A DNA stretch of 64,000 bases, taken from Candidatus Thiothrix anitrata (GTDB taxonomy: Bacteria > Pseudomonadota > Gammaproteobacteria > Thiotrichales > Thiotrichaceae). The notes below the pieces were generated by a model, which saw nothing but the letters and a program-made list of their open reading frames with translations, made no database searches and was not told where the DNA came from. Below, one piece after another: positions 7,805 to 16,225 of the stretch (position 1 is the stretch's first letter; each line of letters opens with the position of its first letter). The stretch covers positions 1,391,283 to 1,455,282 of the forward strand of contig NZ_CP072800.1 of the NCBI RefSeq assembly GCF_017901155.1. Direction: 5' to 3'. The position numbers and the translations under genes are program-made.

Positions 7805-10702
7805 ATGACCAAGGTTTTCATCAGTTACAGCCATGATTCTGACGCACACCGCGAGTTTGTGCGCGGCATATCCGACCGTTTGCGTAAGGAAGGGCTGGAT
7901 TGTCTGATTGACCTGTATGTGAATGGCTTTCCACCCGAAGGCTGGCAACGTTGGATGGAAAACCAGATCGAAGCGGCTGATTTTGTGTTGCTGGTTTGCA
8001 CCGAAACTTATTTGCGGCGTTACCGTGGGCAGGAAACTGACGGTGGGCGCGGTGTGACATTTGAAGGCGTGGTTATTTCACAAACGCTTTACGACCACTA
8101 TTACCGCAACACCAAGTTCATCCCGCTAATTCCGACGCATGGCAGTCTGGATCATGTGCCGCTAACACTGAAATCCTATTCGAGGTACTACCTGCCTAGT
8201 GATTACGACAAGTTGTATCGTGTGCTGACGGGGCAGGCTGAATACATTGCGCCGCCGTTGGGAGAAATCCGTTCCATGCCAGCAGCGAATGGACATGTGC
8301 CAACTTTCATCCACTCCGACCGCCTCCCCACCGTCAAAGGCGGCTTCTTCGGACGTACCGCCGAACTGCAATTGCTGAACAACGCATGGTCTGGCACAAC
8401 ACCCACCACCACCGTAGAGACGCAAAATCTTGCGTCTCTACCAACACCACCCACAACAAACACCACCACCCGCATCATCCAGTTCATCGCCCCCGGCGGC
8501 ACAGGCAAAACCAAACTGCTGCGCCACTGGCTCGACCACACCGCCGACATTCCGGTGCTGATTGCGTGGTCGTTCTATTCGCAAGGGTCAAGCGAAGACA
8601 AGCAGACTTCCGCCACGCCGTTTTTCAGCCATGCGTTTGCCAAGCTGGGTTCGACCCGAGAGCGGTTTGCGTCGGAAGAGGACAAGGGCGACCACCTCGC
8701 CGAGTTGCTGCACGGCAAACGCTACGTGCTGGTGCTGGATGGTCTGGAGCCGCTGCAACACGGCGGCGCGGCGATGCGCGGCGAACTCAAGGACAAAGCC
8801 ATCCGCCAGTTGCTGCGCCAGCTTGCCCGCCATCCGTGCGGTTTGTGCATTATCACCACGCGGATTGCGCTGCATGAACTCAGTGACCGCGACGCGCCGA
8901 CCGTCATCCGCCACGATTTGCAGAACCTGACGGTGGCGGATGGCATCCAGTTGCTGCAATCGCTGGGGGTGACGGGCAGCGCGGCGGAACTGGGCAAAGC
9001 GGTGGGTGAATACGGCGGTCATGCGCTGGCATTGAGTTTGCTGGGGAATGTATTGCGGCTGCGGCATCAGGGCGATGTGCGCAAGCGCGATACGCTCAAG
9101 GCACTGGTCAAAGCAAAGGGCAATCAAGACAGCCGCCACGCCTTCAAGGTGATGCAGGCTTACGCGGAATGGTTTGCGGGCGAGCCAGAACTGGCGTTGC
9201 TGCATTTGCTGGGGCTGTTCGATCACCCCATCGGGCAAGAGGTGCTGCAAATGCTGTGGGATGCGCAGATTCCGCACCTGACCGCAGGCATTGATGAAGA
9301 TGAATGGCTGGAAGCCATCGCCAGTTTGCGCGAAGAACACCACCTGTTGTCGCAGCATGATGGCGGCGGCGACCTCGACTGCCACCCGCTGATCCGCGAA
9401 TACTTCGGCGGGCAACTGCAAACCCAGCAACCGCAAGCGTGGCAGCAGGCGCATGAACGGCTGTACGAGTACTACAAAGCCCTGCCGGAGAAGGAGTTGC
9501 CCGATACGCTGGAAGAAATGCAGCCGCTGTTCAGTGCGGTGGCGCATGGGTGTGCGGCGGGGTTGCATCAGCAGGCGTTGGAGGAGGTTTATTGGCCTCG
9601 TATCAAACGCAAAAAAGAGGGTTTCATCGTCAAAAAACTCGGTGCTTTCAGCGATGACCTCGCTACCGTAGCGCATTTCTTCACGACCCCGTGGCACACC
9701 CCCGCAGCGGGTTTGGGGGAGGCAGAAAAAGCCGTATTGCTGAACTGGGCAGGCTTCGGCTTACGCGCCTTGGGGCGGCTGCGTGAGGCACTGGAGCCTA
9801 TGCAGGCAAGTGTTGAAATGCGTGTAAAACAAGAAGAGTGGAAAGCTGCCGCAGCCAACGCCAGCAACCTCAGCGAACTGCGACTCACCCTCGGCGATGT
9901 GGCGCAAGCGGTGGAGAGCGGCGCACGCAGCAGCCGCTACGCCGACCAGTCCGGGGATATGTTCCAGCGCATGGGTAAACGCACCACCCACGCCGATGCC
10001 CTGCATCAGGCAGGGGACACCGCAGCCGCCCTTGCCCTGTTCCGGGAAGCGGAGCAACTCCAGCAGGAACGCCAGCCTGCGTACCCGCGCCTGTATTCGC
10101 TGCAAGGTTTCCGCTACTGCGACCTGCTGCTGGCGCAGGGCAGCACGGCGGAGGTGCTGGAGCGGGCGGAATATTCCATCGAAATTGCAAAGCAAAACCG
10201 ATGGTTGCTGGACATTGCACTGGATCAACTCACCCTCGGACGCGCCCATCTGCAACAGGCTCTTCTCTCCCCCTCGCCCGCTTCGCGGGAGAGGGGGCAG
10301 GGGGGTGAGGGTCTTCACTGGCTGGAGCAGGCTGTCGCTGGTTTGCGTGCATACGGAAGCTTGCAACATTTACCTCGCGGTCTGCTCGCCCGCGCTGCGC
10401 TGCACCGCCACACCCGCAACTTCGCCCGCGCCCGGCAGGACTTACAGGAAGTGTTCGACATCGCCGACGGCAGCGGGATGCGGCTGCATTTGACGGATTA
10501 TCATTTGGAAATGGCGCGGTTGTTGGTGGCGGAGTCTCTTGCTCCTTCCCCCCTTGCGGGGGAAGGTTGGGAAGGGGGGAATAGCTGCGAAGCGGCTGAC
10601 CCTGCGTACCACATCGAAGCCGCCGCCAAGCTAATCAACGAAACCGGCTACCACCGCCGCGACAAAGAACTGCTGGAATTACAGCAAGCTATTGCTAATT
10701 AA
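7805..10702 (+). CDS. SEFIR-STAND NTPase-TPR protein, possible defence sensor
   Basis: The 965-residue protein has three parts. Residues 1-150 form a SEFIR/TIR-like domain beginning KVFISYSHDSDAHREFV and containing GWQRWMENQIEAADFVLLVCT. Next is a STAND-type NTPase with Walker A GGTGKT at residues 231-236, Walker B YVLVLDG at 307-313 and a downstream winged-helix-like region. From about residue 580 to the end, helical TPR-like repeats follow (ARSSRYADQSGD, HADALHQAGDTAAALALFREA). Known relatives with this layout act as sensors in immunity or signalling: the repeats sense, the NTPase oligomerises, the SEFIR/TIR domain acts. That role is inferred here. Three palindromic repeats are translated inside it, near residues 204-213, 820-836 and 912-926. 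It sits beside two TA pairs and 14 bp before glnE. Confidence 0.82.
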   Translation: MTKVFISYSHDSDAHREFVRGISDRLRKEGLDCLIDLYVNGFPPEGWQRWMENQIEAADFVLLVCTETYLRRYRGQETDGGRGVTFEGVVISQTLYDHYYRNTKFIPLIPTHGSLDHVPLTLKSYSRYYLPSDYDKLYRVLTGQAEYIAPPLGEIRSMPAANGHVPTFIHSDRLPTVKGGFFGRTAELQLLNNAWSGTTPTTTVETQNLASLPTPPTTNTTTRIIQFIAPGGTGKTKLLRHWLDHTADIPVLIAWSFYSQGSSEDKQTSATPFFSHAFAKLGSTRERFASEEDKGDHLAELLHGKRYVLVLDGLEPLQHGGAAMRGELKDKAIRQLLRQLARHPCGLCIITTRIALHELSDRDAPTVIRHDLQNLTVADGIQLLQSLGVTGSAAELGKAVGEYGGHALALSLLGNVLRLRHQGDVRKRDTLKALVKAKGNQDSRHAFKVMQAYAEWFAGEPELALLHLLGLFDHPIGQEVLQMLWDAQIPHLTAGIDEDEWLEAIASLREEHHLLSQHDGGGDLDCHPLIREYFGGQLQTQQPQAWQQAHERLYEYYKALPEKELPDTLEEMQPLFSAVAHGCAAGLHQQALEEVYWPRIKRKKEGFIVKKLGAFSDDLATVAHFFTTPWHTPAAGLGEAEKAVLLNWAGFGLRALGRLREALEPMQASVEMRVKQEEWKAAAANASNLSELRLTLGDVAQAVESGARSSRYADQSGDMFQRMGKRTTHADALHQAGDTAAALALFREAEQLQQERQPAYPRLYSLQGFRYCDLLLAQGSTAEVLERAEYSIEIAKQNRWLLDIALDQLTLGRAHLQQALLSPSPASRERGQGGEGLHWLEQAVAGLRAYGSLQHLPRGLLARAALHRHTRNFARARQDLQEVFDIADGSGMRLHLTDYHLEMARLLVAESLAPSPLAGEGWEGGNSCEAADPAYHIEAAAKLINETGYHRRDKELLELQQAIAN
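8414..8441. repeat. Perfect 28-bp palindromic repeat in the SEFIR gene
   Basis: The sequence has two perfect 12-bp arms (GTAGAGACGCAA and its complement) around AATC. It is read in frame as the linker between the SEFIR and NTPase domains. It resembles the short GTAGAGACGC mobile palindromes known from cyanobacteria and some other bacteria; that identity is from memory and not checked. Confidence 0.8.
10265..10311. repeat. GC-rich REP-like palindrome in the SEFIR gene (copy 1)
   Basis: A C-rich arm, a short CGCTTCGCGG turn and a G-rich arm, followed by a GGTGAGGG tail, form an imperfect hairpin read in frame within the TPR-like part as SPSPASRERGQGGEG. It matches the layout of the element at 10541-10580 and one near the start of trmO. 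Confidence 0.7.
10541..10580. repeat. GC-rich REP-like palindrome in the SEFIR gene (copy 2)
   Basis: CCTTCCCCCC, a TTGC turn and a complementary G-rich arm are followed by TTGGGAAGGGG. It is read in frame as APSPLAGEGWEGG near residue 915. Its arm-turn-arm-tail structure is shared with 10265-10311 and 40821-40856. Confidence 0.7.
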
Positions 10703-10716
10703 CGGTAAACCATCTG

Positions 10717-13371
10717 ATGACATTAACCGATGCACTTTTCACCGCCAGCCCTTACCTGCAACACCAGCTTGCCCGCCACCCCGAATGGCAAGCTTACGTG
10801 GAATCCAGCCAGCCTTACACTGCGGGCGCATTGTTGGCAAACATTGTTGCCGAAGTCCTCGCCCAACCCGATTACGACAGCGTATTGCGCACGGTACGGC
10901 TGATCCGCAACCGTGAAATGCTGCGCATTGCTTACCGCGACCTGATGGGCATGGCGGAACTCGCCGAAACCTTGCAAACCACGTCCGACCTTGCTGACGG
11001 TTTGGTGGAAGCGGCTTACCAATGGAGTTACGCCGAACTCACCGCCAAACACGGCATTCCACGCAGCCGCAGCGGTGAACCCCAGCAGATGGTGATTATC
11101 GGCATGGGCAAACTCGGCGGGCAGGAACTCAACTTTTCCTCCGACATTGACATGATTTTCGCCTTCCCCGAAGCGGGCGCAACCGATGGCAGGCGCGACC
11201 TCGATAACCAAACTTTTTTCACCCGCGTCGGGCAACGGATGATCGCCATTCTGGGGCAAACCACTGCCGATGGCATTGTGTACCGCGTCGATATGCGCTT
11301 ACGCCCCTTCGGTGAAGTTGGCGCACTCGCGCTGTCGTTCGATGCGATGGAGCATTACTACGAAACCCACGGGCGTGAATGGGAGCGTTACGCCCTGATC
11401 AAAGCGCGGGTGATGGCGGGTGACAAACACAATGGCGCGGAATTGATGGCACGCTTGCGCCCGTTTGTATTCCGCCGCTACCTCGATTACGGCGCGATTG
11501 AGCAATTGCGCGATATGAAGGCGATGATTAACCGCGAAGCTGAACGCCGGGGTAAATACCTCGATGTGAAACTCGGCACCGGCGGTATCCGCGAAATCGA
11601 ATTTACCGCGCAAGTGTTTCAGTTAATGCGCGGCGGGCGGATTCCCGAATTGCGGGGGCGTAGTTTGCTGCCGACGTTGGATGCGTTGCTGGCGCAACAA
11701 CTGCTGACGGCGGAAGAGTTTGGAGTATTGCAACCGGCGTACCATTTTCTGCGCCGCACGGAAAACCGCCTGCAAATGTGGAACGACGAACAGACGCATT
11801 CGCTGCCAACCACGCCGGAACGCCAAGCCCGCCTTGCCAGTTCGATGGGCTTTGCGGATTGGGCGAGTTTTGAAGCGGAACTCAATCGTCATCAGCGGGC
11901 GGTAGCGCAGATTTTCCAGCGCGTGTTTGCGCTCGAAACGCAGGAAAGTCAGCCGATGCCGGAACATCCCGCGATTCAAGCGCTGTTGCACAGCCGTTTG
12001 TACAACACCTTGACCGATACGGGGCGTAGCCGTTTGAATCGCTTGCTGCCTGCCTTGTGGGATGCGTGCAAGGTGCTGGCTGATCCCGAACAGGCGTTGG
12101 AACGGTGTTTACGGATTGTGCAAAAGATTGCACCGCGTTCCGGCTACATTGCCATGTTAGCGGATCACCCGAATGCATTGGAGCAGTTCGTGCGTTTGGT
12201 TAGTGATAGCTTGTGGATTACCAGCCAGTTGACCGATCACCCGATTTTGCTGGATCAATTGCTGGATTCGCGTCAGTTGTATACGCCGCTGGATCGTGAG
12301 CAATTGGGCGCGGCATTGCGGCTGGAATTGGAGCGTATTGATCAGGGCGACACCGAACAGGTGATGGAACGCTTGCGCCAATTCAAGCAGGCGCAGGTGC
12401 TTCGGGTGGCAGCGGCGGACATTACCGGCGTATTGCCGCTGATGAAGGTGTCGGATCAGTTGACCTGGATTGCCGAGGCGGTGCTGGAAGAAACCCAGCG
12501 GCACGTGTGGGCGACGATGACGGCACAAACGGGTGTGCCGTGTTACAAGGATGAGGTTGGGGAAGCGCAGCAAGCGGGGTTTGCGATTATTGCTTACGGC
12601 AAACTGGGCGGCTTGGAACTGGGTTACGGGTCTGATCTCGATATTATTTTCCTGCACGACAGCCACGGCACGGCGCAGCAAACCAATGGCAAAAAGACGC
12701 TGGAAAATGCGGTGTTCTATGCGCGTTTCGCCCAAAAAATTATTCATACGCTGACGACGTTTACCCCAGCGGGACGCTTGTACGAAACCGATACGCGCTT
12801 GCGCCCCAGCGGGGCTTCGGGTTTGCTGGTCAGTAGTTTGAATGCGTTTCGCACCTACCAGCAGGAAAAGGCGTGGGTGTGGGAACATCAGGCGTTGTTG
12901 CGGGCGCGGGTGGTTACGGGAACGGAGCGTTTGCGGGCGCAATTTGAGCAGGTGCGCCATGACATAGTGTGCCAACCGCGTGACAAGGCGGTATTACGCA
13001 AGGAAGTGATTGCGATGCGCCAGAAAATGTGGGAAAGCATGGCGAGTAAGGATGCCCGAGTGTTTAACCTGAAAAAAGATCCTGGCGGGGTGACAGACAT
13101 TGAATTTATTGTGCAATTCCTGATTCTGGCACACGCGCATGAACACCCGGAATTGGTGCGCTGGAGCGACAATATTCGCCAACTGGATTCGTTGCAGGTG
13201 GCAGGCGTTTTGCCAGCGGATACGGCGGAAGCATTGGCGGATGCCTACCGCACCTTGCGTGACCGTATCCACGAACTGTCGTTGCAGGAGCAGGAAGCAG
13301 TGGTTGATGCGGGGCAGTTTGTGTGCGAACGGGAGGTGGTCAGGGCGGCTTGGGTTGCTTGCCTTGGTTAA
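10717..13371 (+). CDS. glnE: Bifunctional glutamine synthetase adenylyltransferase/deadenylase
   Basis: GlnE adds and removes AMP on glutamine synthetase in response to PII, tuning ammonia assimilation. The 884-residue protein has both nucleotidyltransferase halves: N-terminal GMGKLGGQELNFSSDIDMIF (deadenylase) and C-terminal AYGKLGGLELGYGSDLDIIF (adenylylase), joined by the regulatory linker. It is shorter than the E. coli protein (946 residues), mostly through a missing N-terminal stretch of about 35 residues. No clear ribosome site precedes the ATG, and the SEFIR gene ends 14 bp upstream, so it may depend on read-through or an internal promoter. The 3' end overlaps the convergent HtrA-like gene by 4 bp. 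Confidence 0.95.
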   Translation: MTLTDALFTASPYLQHQLARHPEWQAYVESSQPYTAGALLANIVAEVLAQPDYDSVLRTVRLIRNREMLRIAYRDLMGMAELAETLQTTSDLADGLVEAAYQWSYAELTAKHGIPRSRSGEPQQMVIIGMGKLGGQELNFSSDIDMIFAFPEAGATDGRRDLDNQTFFTRVGQRMIAILGQTTADGIVYRVDMRLRPFGEVGALALSFDAMEHYYETHGREWERYALIKARVMAGDKHNGAELMARLRPFVFRRYLDYGAIEQLRDMKAMINREAERRGKYLDVKLGTGGIREIEFTAQVFQLMRGGRIPELRGRSLLPTLDALLAQQLLTAEEFGVLQPAYHFLRRTENRLQMWNDEQTHSLPTTPERQARLASSMGFADWASFEAELNRHQRAVAQIFQRVFALETQESQPMPEHPAIQALLHSRLYNTLTDTGRSRLNRLLPALWDACKVLADPEQALERCLRIVQKIAPRSGYIAMLADHPNALEQFVRLVSDSLWITSQLTDHPILLDQLLDSRQLYTPLDREQLGAALRLELERIDQGDTEQVMERLRQFKQAQVLRVAAADITGVLPLMKVSDQLTWIAEAVLEETQRHVWATMTAQTGVPCYKDEVGEAQQAGFAIIAYGKLGGLELGYGSDLDIIFLHDSHGTAQQTNGKKTLENAVFYARFAQKIIHTLTTFTPAGRLYETDTRLRPSGASGLLVSSLNAFRTYQQEKAWVWEHQALLRARVVTGTERLRAQFEQVRHDIVCQPRDKAVLRKEVIAMRQKMWESMASKDARVFNLKKDPGGVTDIEFIVQFLILAHAHEHPELVRWSDNIRQLDSLQVAGVLPADTAEALADAYRTLRDRIHELSLQEQEAVVDAGQFVCEREVVRAAWVACLG

Positions 13372-14591
13372 GGTACTGGCGACAAGCGTCCAATATCAAC
13401 TTGCAATGTTTCACGTTGGCCAAGTCGTAACACTTCCAGTTGCTGACGGCTGCCGGGTGCGCTAGCTGCCACACGGTTACGGAATTCGCCGACATCGAAA
13501 ACGGGCCGTCCTGCGTAGCCGATAATCAGATCGTCCACTTGTAGGCCTGCTTTGGCCGCTGGCGAGTTGGGTTGTATCTCGGTGACCAGAATGCCGTTTT
13601 GACCGCGTTCCAGTTGCATTTTTTGTGCGACTTCACGTGTTAATGGCTGGAGTACCGCGCCAATCTGTCCACGTACCACCGAGCCTTGTTGGATGAGTTG
13701 GTTTGCGACCGTGGTGACGAAATTGATCGGAATAGCAAAACCAATCCCCATATAACCACCGCTACTGCTGAAAATGGCGGTATTCATACCGACTACCTGC
13801 CCATCCAGATTGACTAAAGGCCCGCCGGAATTGCCCGGATTAATCGCAGCATCAGTTTGAATGAAATCTTCATAGTCGTTGATACCTAGTTCGGTGCGGC
13901 CTATGGCACTGACTACGCCTACTGTCAGGGTATGTTGTAAGCCAAACGGGTTACCTATCGCCATAACCCACTCCCCGACCTCCAGTTTTGAGGTGTTACC
14001 CAGTGGCAGAGGAGGCGCATCCACCACAGGAATTTCCAGCACGGCAATATCGGACTGCGCATCCACACCCTTAACCTTTGCCTCTAGTTCCTGCCCATTC
14101 AACAGCATTACCCGCACCTGACGGGCATCTTTAACTAAATGACTGGTGGTAAGAATGTAGGTGTATCCACCTGCTTTTTTGAATACAAAACCCGACCCTT
14201 GGGCAACATCCAATAAATCTTCTGGTGGTAAATCAGCAGGTGGTTTGGGCAATTCGCCTAAGTAACGCTTAAGAAATTCTTCATCAGCGGGCGATAGTTG
14301 TAGGGTGGTGGTATCAATAGGGTATTCCGACTGTACCGATACTACCGAGGGTGAAACCTGTCGGGTGACAGCAGCAAAAGCCTTGCCGGATTCACGTGGG
14401 TTGAGCAACGGATCGTATTTGCCTTGTAGAGTCATACAGCCGGAAAGCAAGACGGTAATAAACCCGACTGACAGAATTTTAATCATCTTGGGCGGTAAGT
14501 TTGCAACCGAATTGCGTTGGCGTGGATTATCTGCCGCCATAACCGGTTGCGTCCAATTAGGCTTGCGTTTTCGGTCGATGATGGCTGGCAT
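13368..14591 (-). CDS. HtrA/Do-like serine protease with PDZ domain, lipoprotein
   Basis: This 407-residue trypsin-like protease has a His in TTSHLVKDARQ, Asp in SDIAVLEI and Ser in GNSGGPLVN, forming the triad, plus one PDZ domain at the C terminus. The N terminus is odd: about 35 hydrophilic residues precede a hydrophobic segment ending in the lipobox LSGC. The ATG at 14591 has an AGGA site at good spacing; the ATG at 14486 would give an ordinary lipoprotein signal but has no ribosome site. It is probably a periplasmic, membrane-anchored quality-control protease similar to DegS/DegP; substrate unknown. Confidence 0.88.
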   Translation of the reverse strand: MPAIIDRKRKPNWTQPVMAADNPRQRNSVANLPPKMIKILSVGFITVLLSGCMTLQGKYDPLLNPRESGKAFAAVTRQVSPSVVSVQSEYPIDTTTLQLSPADEEFLKRYLGELPKPPADLPPEDLLDVAQGSGFVFKKAGGYTYILTTSHLVKDARQVRVMLLNGQELEAKVKGVDAQSDIAVLEIPVVDAPPLPLGNTSKLEVGEWVMAIGNPFGLQHTLTVGVVSAIGRTELGINDYEDFIQTDAAINPGNSGGPLVNLDGQVVGMNTAIFSSSGGYMGIGFAIPINFVTTVANQLIQQGSVVRGQIGAVLQPLTREVAQKMQLERGQNGILVTEIQPNSPAAKAGLQVDDLIIGYAGRPVFDVGEFRNRVAASAPGSRQQLEVLRLGQRETLQVDIGRLSPVP

Positions 14592-14752
14592 GATGGCGTT
14601 CCTAGTTTGTTGGGTCTGTCCTCAAGGATAGCATGGAGCGAATTGATGCCACTAATCAAAAACTGCCCTGCTTGATCATATGCTTGATCAACGGCTATTT
14701 GATGTTGGAGGTGTTGATAATGCTGCGGTGGGCTGGATTAAGTTGTAGGCAT

Positions 14753-14789
14753 AAAAAAAGCCCAAGTCATTGAAACTTGAGCTTTTTTT
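14753..14789 (-). terminator. Probable terminator of tRNA-Asn
   Basis: An imperfect hairpin, with AAGC and CAAGT pairing to ACTTG and GCTT, is flanked by A7 on one side and T7 on the other. It can therefore work in both directions. It lies just 3' of tRNA-Asn on the minus strand. Confidence 0.75.
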
Positions 14790-14795
14790 GAATAG

Positions 14796-14871
14796 TGGCT
14801 CCTCGAACTGGACTCGAACCAGTGACCCACGGATTAACAGTCCGTTGCTCTACCGACTGAGCTATCGAGGA
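14796..14871 (-). tRNA. tRNA-Asn (GTT)
   Basis: On the minus strand a 76-nt cloverleaf starts TCCTCGATAGCTCAG. It has the anticodon loop CTGTTAAT (anticodon GTT), a GGTTCGAGTCC T-loop and an encoded 3' CCA. The acceptor arms TCCTCGA and TCGAGGA pair fully. Confidence 0.97.
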
Positions 14872-14891
14872 ACTGTCGGTTTGAGGCGCGT

Positions 14892-14920
14892 ATATTATTT
14901 AAGAGTTGTGATTGCGTCAA
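14892..14920 (-). promoter_or_regulatory. Promoter of tRNA-Asn
   Basis: Read on the minus strand, TTGACG (14915-14920) and TAATAT (14892-14897) are separated by 17 bp. A GC-rich ACGCGCC discriminator follows, typical of stringently controlled stable-RNA promoters. The -35 overlaps the last codons of dusA. Confidence 0.75.
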
Positions 14921-15885
14921 GTGATTTTTGCTAAAGCATCGCGTAATAATTTCACACCCGCATCCGGCTTGTGGGCGTTCTCGCTGATGAGCCGCCGAAA
15001 CGCACGCGCCCCTGGCATTCCTTGAAATAATCCTAGCAAGTGGCGGCTGATATGCCCCAGTGGTACGCCCGCATCCAGTTGCGCCTGCACATAGGGCAAC
15101 ATTGCCAATAACGCCGCCTGACGCGATTCCAGCGGGGCAGGTGTGCCGTAAAGCAGTGGGTCAACCTGTGCCAGCAGCCAAGGATTATGGTAAGCCTCAC
15201 GCCCGACCATGACACCATCGACGTGCTGTAAATGCTGCTGGCATTGTTCCAGTGTGGTAATGCCACCGTTAATAATGATTTCGAGCGCAGGGAAGGCTTG
15301 CTTGATTTGGTACACCAGATCGTAACGCAGCGGTGGAATGTCGCGGTTTTCTTTGGGACTTAAACCTTTCAGCCATGCTTTACGGGCATGGATAATAAAC
15401 GTCTGGCAGCCTGCTTGTGACACGGTGTCAATGAAGTGGTGTAAATCGGCGTAATCTTCCTGGTCGTCAATGCCAATGCGGTTTTTTACGGTGATGGGAA
15501 TAGCGACAGCGGCTTGCATTGCACTCACGCATTCCGCAATGAGTTGTGGTTCAGCCATTAAACACGCGCCGAATGCACCTTTTTGCACGCGCTCGCTGGG
15601 GCAGCCGACATTCAGATTGATTTCATCGTAGCCGTAATCTTGTGCAATACGGGCGCACTGGGCTAATTCCTGCGGCTCACTGCCGCCGAGTTGTAACGCG
15701 ACGGGGTGTTCTTGCGAATTAAAGCGCAATTGCCGCGCAGGATCGCCGTATAAAATCGCACCTGTTGTTACCATTTCGGTGTATAAGATCGCTTCTTTTG
15801 TAAGCAATCTATGAAAAAAACGGCAATGCCGGTCAGTCCAGTCCAACATTGGGGCTACGGTAAATTTTCGGTTAAGCTTCTTCAT
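14917..15885 (-). CDS. dusA: tRNA-dihydrouridine(20/20a) synthase
   Basis: DusA uses FMN and NADPH to reduce uridine 20/20a in the tRNA D-loop. The 322-residue length and motifs fit: KFTVAPMLDWTDRHCRFFHR at the start, the catalytic Cys in INLNVGCPSERVQKGAFGACLM, and the FMN-binding INGGITT and DGVMVGREAY. It is transcribed toward tRNA-Asn, whose promoter begins inside its 3' end. It is divergent from a small membrane-protein gene. Assignment to DusA rather than DusB or DusC rests on the N-terminal and Cys-region motifs. Confidence 0.95.
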   Translation of the reverse strand: MKKLNRKFTVAPMLDWTDRHCRFFHRLLTKEAILYTEMVTTGAILYGDPARQLRFNSQEHPVALQLGGSEPQELAQCARIAQDYGYDEINLNVGCPSERVQKGAFGACLMAEPQLIAECVSAMQAAVAIPITVKNRIGIDDQEDYADLHHFIDTVSQAGCQTFIIHARKAWLKGLSPKENRDIPPLRYDLVYQIKQAFPALEIIINGGITTLEQCQQHLQHVDGVMVGREAYHNPWLLAQVDPLLYGTPAPLESRQAALLAMLPYVQAQLDAGVPLGHISRHLLGLFQGMPGARAFRRLISENAHKPDAGVKLLRDALAKIT

Positions 15886-15943
15886 ATACTATTTTGGGGG
15901 CAAGGGCTTACGACAACAACACAAGATGCAAGAGGACAATCTT

Positions 15944-16135
15944 ATGCTGGATATGGATACTGTGGTTAATTTCTTATTGGGTCTCGCTATTATTGGTGTT
16001 CCCGCTTTCGTTTTTTACCGTTTGGGGATGCAAGTCGGCGTTGATAAAGGCGTGCGTCGTCAATTGGTGCGTGAACTGATGGCGAACGGCATTCTCGAAG
16101 AAGCAGACATGAGCATTCGCGGCACACGTCACTGA
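15944..16135 (+). CDS. Small single-pass membrane protein, unknown function
   Basis: This protein of 63 residues starts at the ATG at 15944, chosen because an AGAGGA ribosome site lies 8 nt upstream; the ATG at 15926 would place that site inside the gene. One transmembrane helix (VVNFLLGLAIIGVPAFVFYRL) is followed by a charged tail (GVRRQLVRELMANGILEEAD). No family is recognised. It is divergent from dusA and followed by repeat sequences. Confidence 0.6.
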   Translation: MLDMDTVVNFLLGLAIIGVPAFVFYRLGMQVGVDKGVRRQLVRELMANGILEEADMSIRGTRH

Positions 16136-16160
16136 CTCAGCCGTAAGCCGCAAGGCGATG

Positions 16161-16217
16161 CTTCGGCTACGCTCAGCAACCAAGAGTGTGGCAACACTTC
16201 GGCTTCGCTCAGTGACC
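16161..16217. repeat. CTTCGGCT(T/A)CGCTCAG direct repeats
   Basis: Two copies of about 21 bp, beginning CTTCGGCTACGCTCAG at 16161 and CTTCGGCTTCGCTCAG at 16197, lie between the small membrane-protein gene and the mutM 3' end. They look like members of a dispersed intergenic repeat family. No ORF is visible here. Confidence 0.6.
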
Positions 16218-16225
16218 GAAGTGAG

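Noticed and set aside
8588-9697. Minus-strand ORF of 369 codons inside the SEFIR gene
   Set aside because: Antisense of a GC-rich coding region with high His/Gln/Arg content and no recognisable domain.
14641-14750. Possible gene in the gap before tRNA-Asn
   Set aside because: No start with a ribosome site and no ORF of useful length; only a short CTTGATCA direct repeat is seen.
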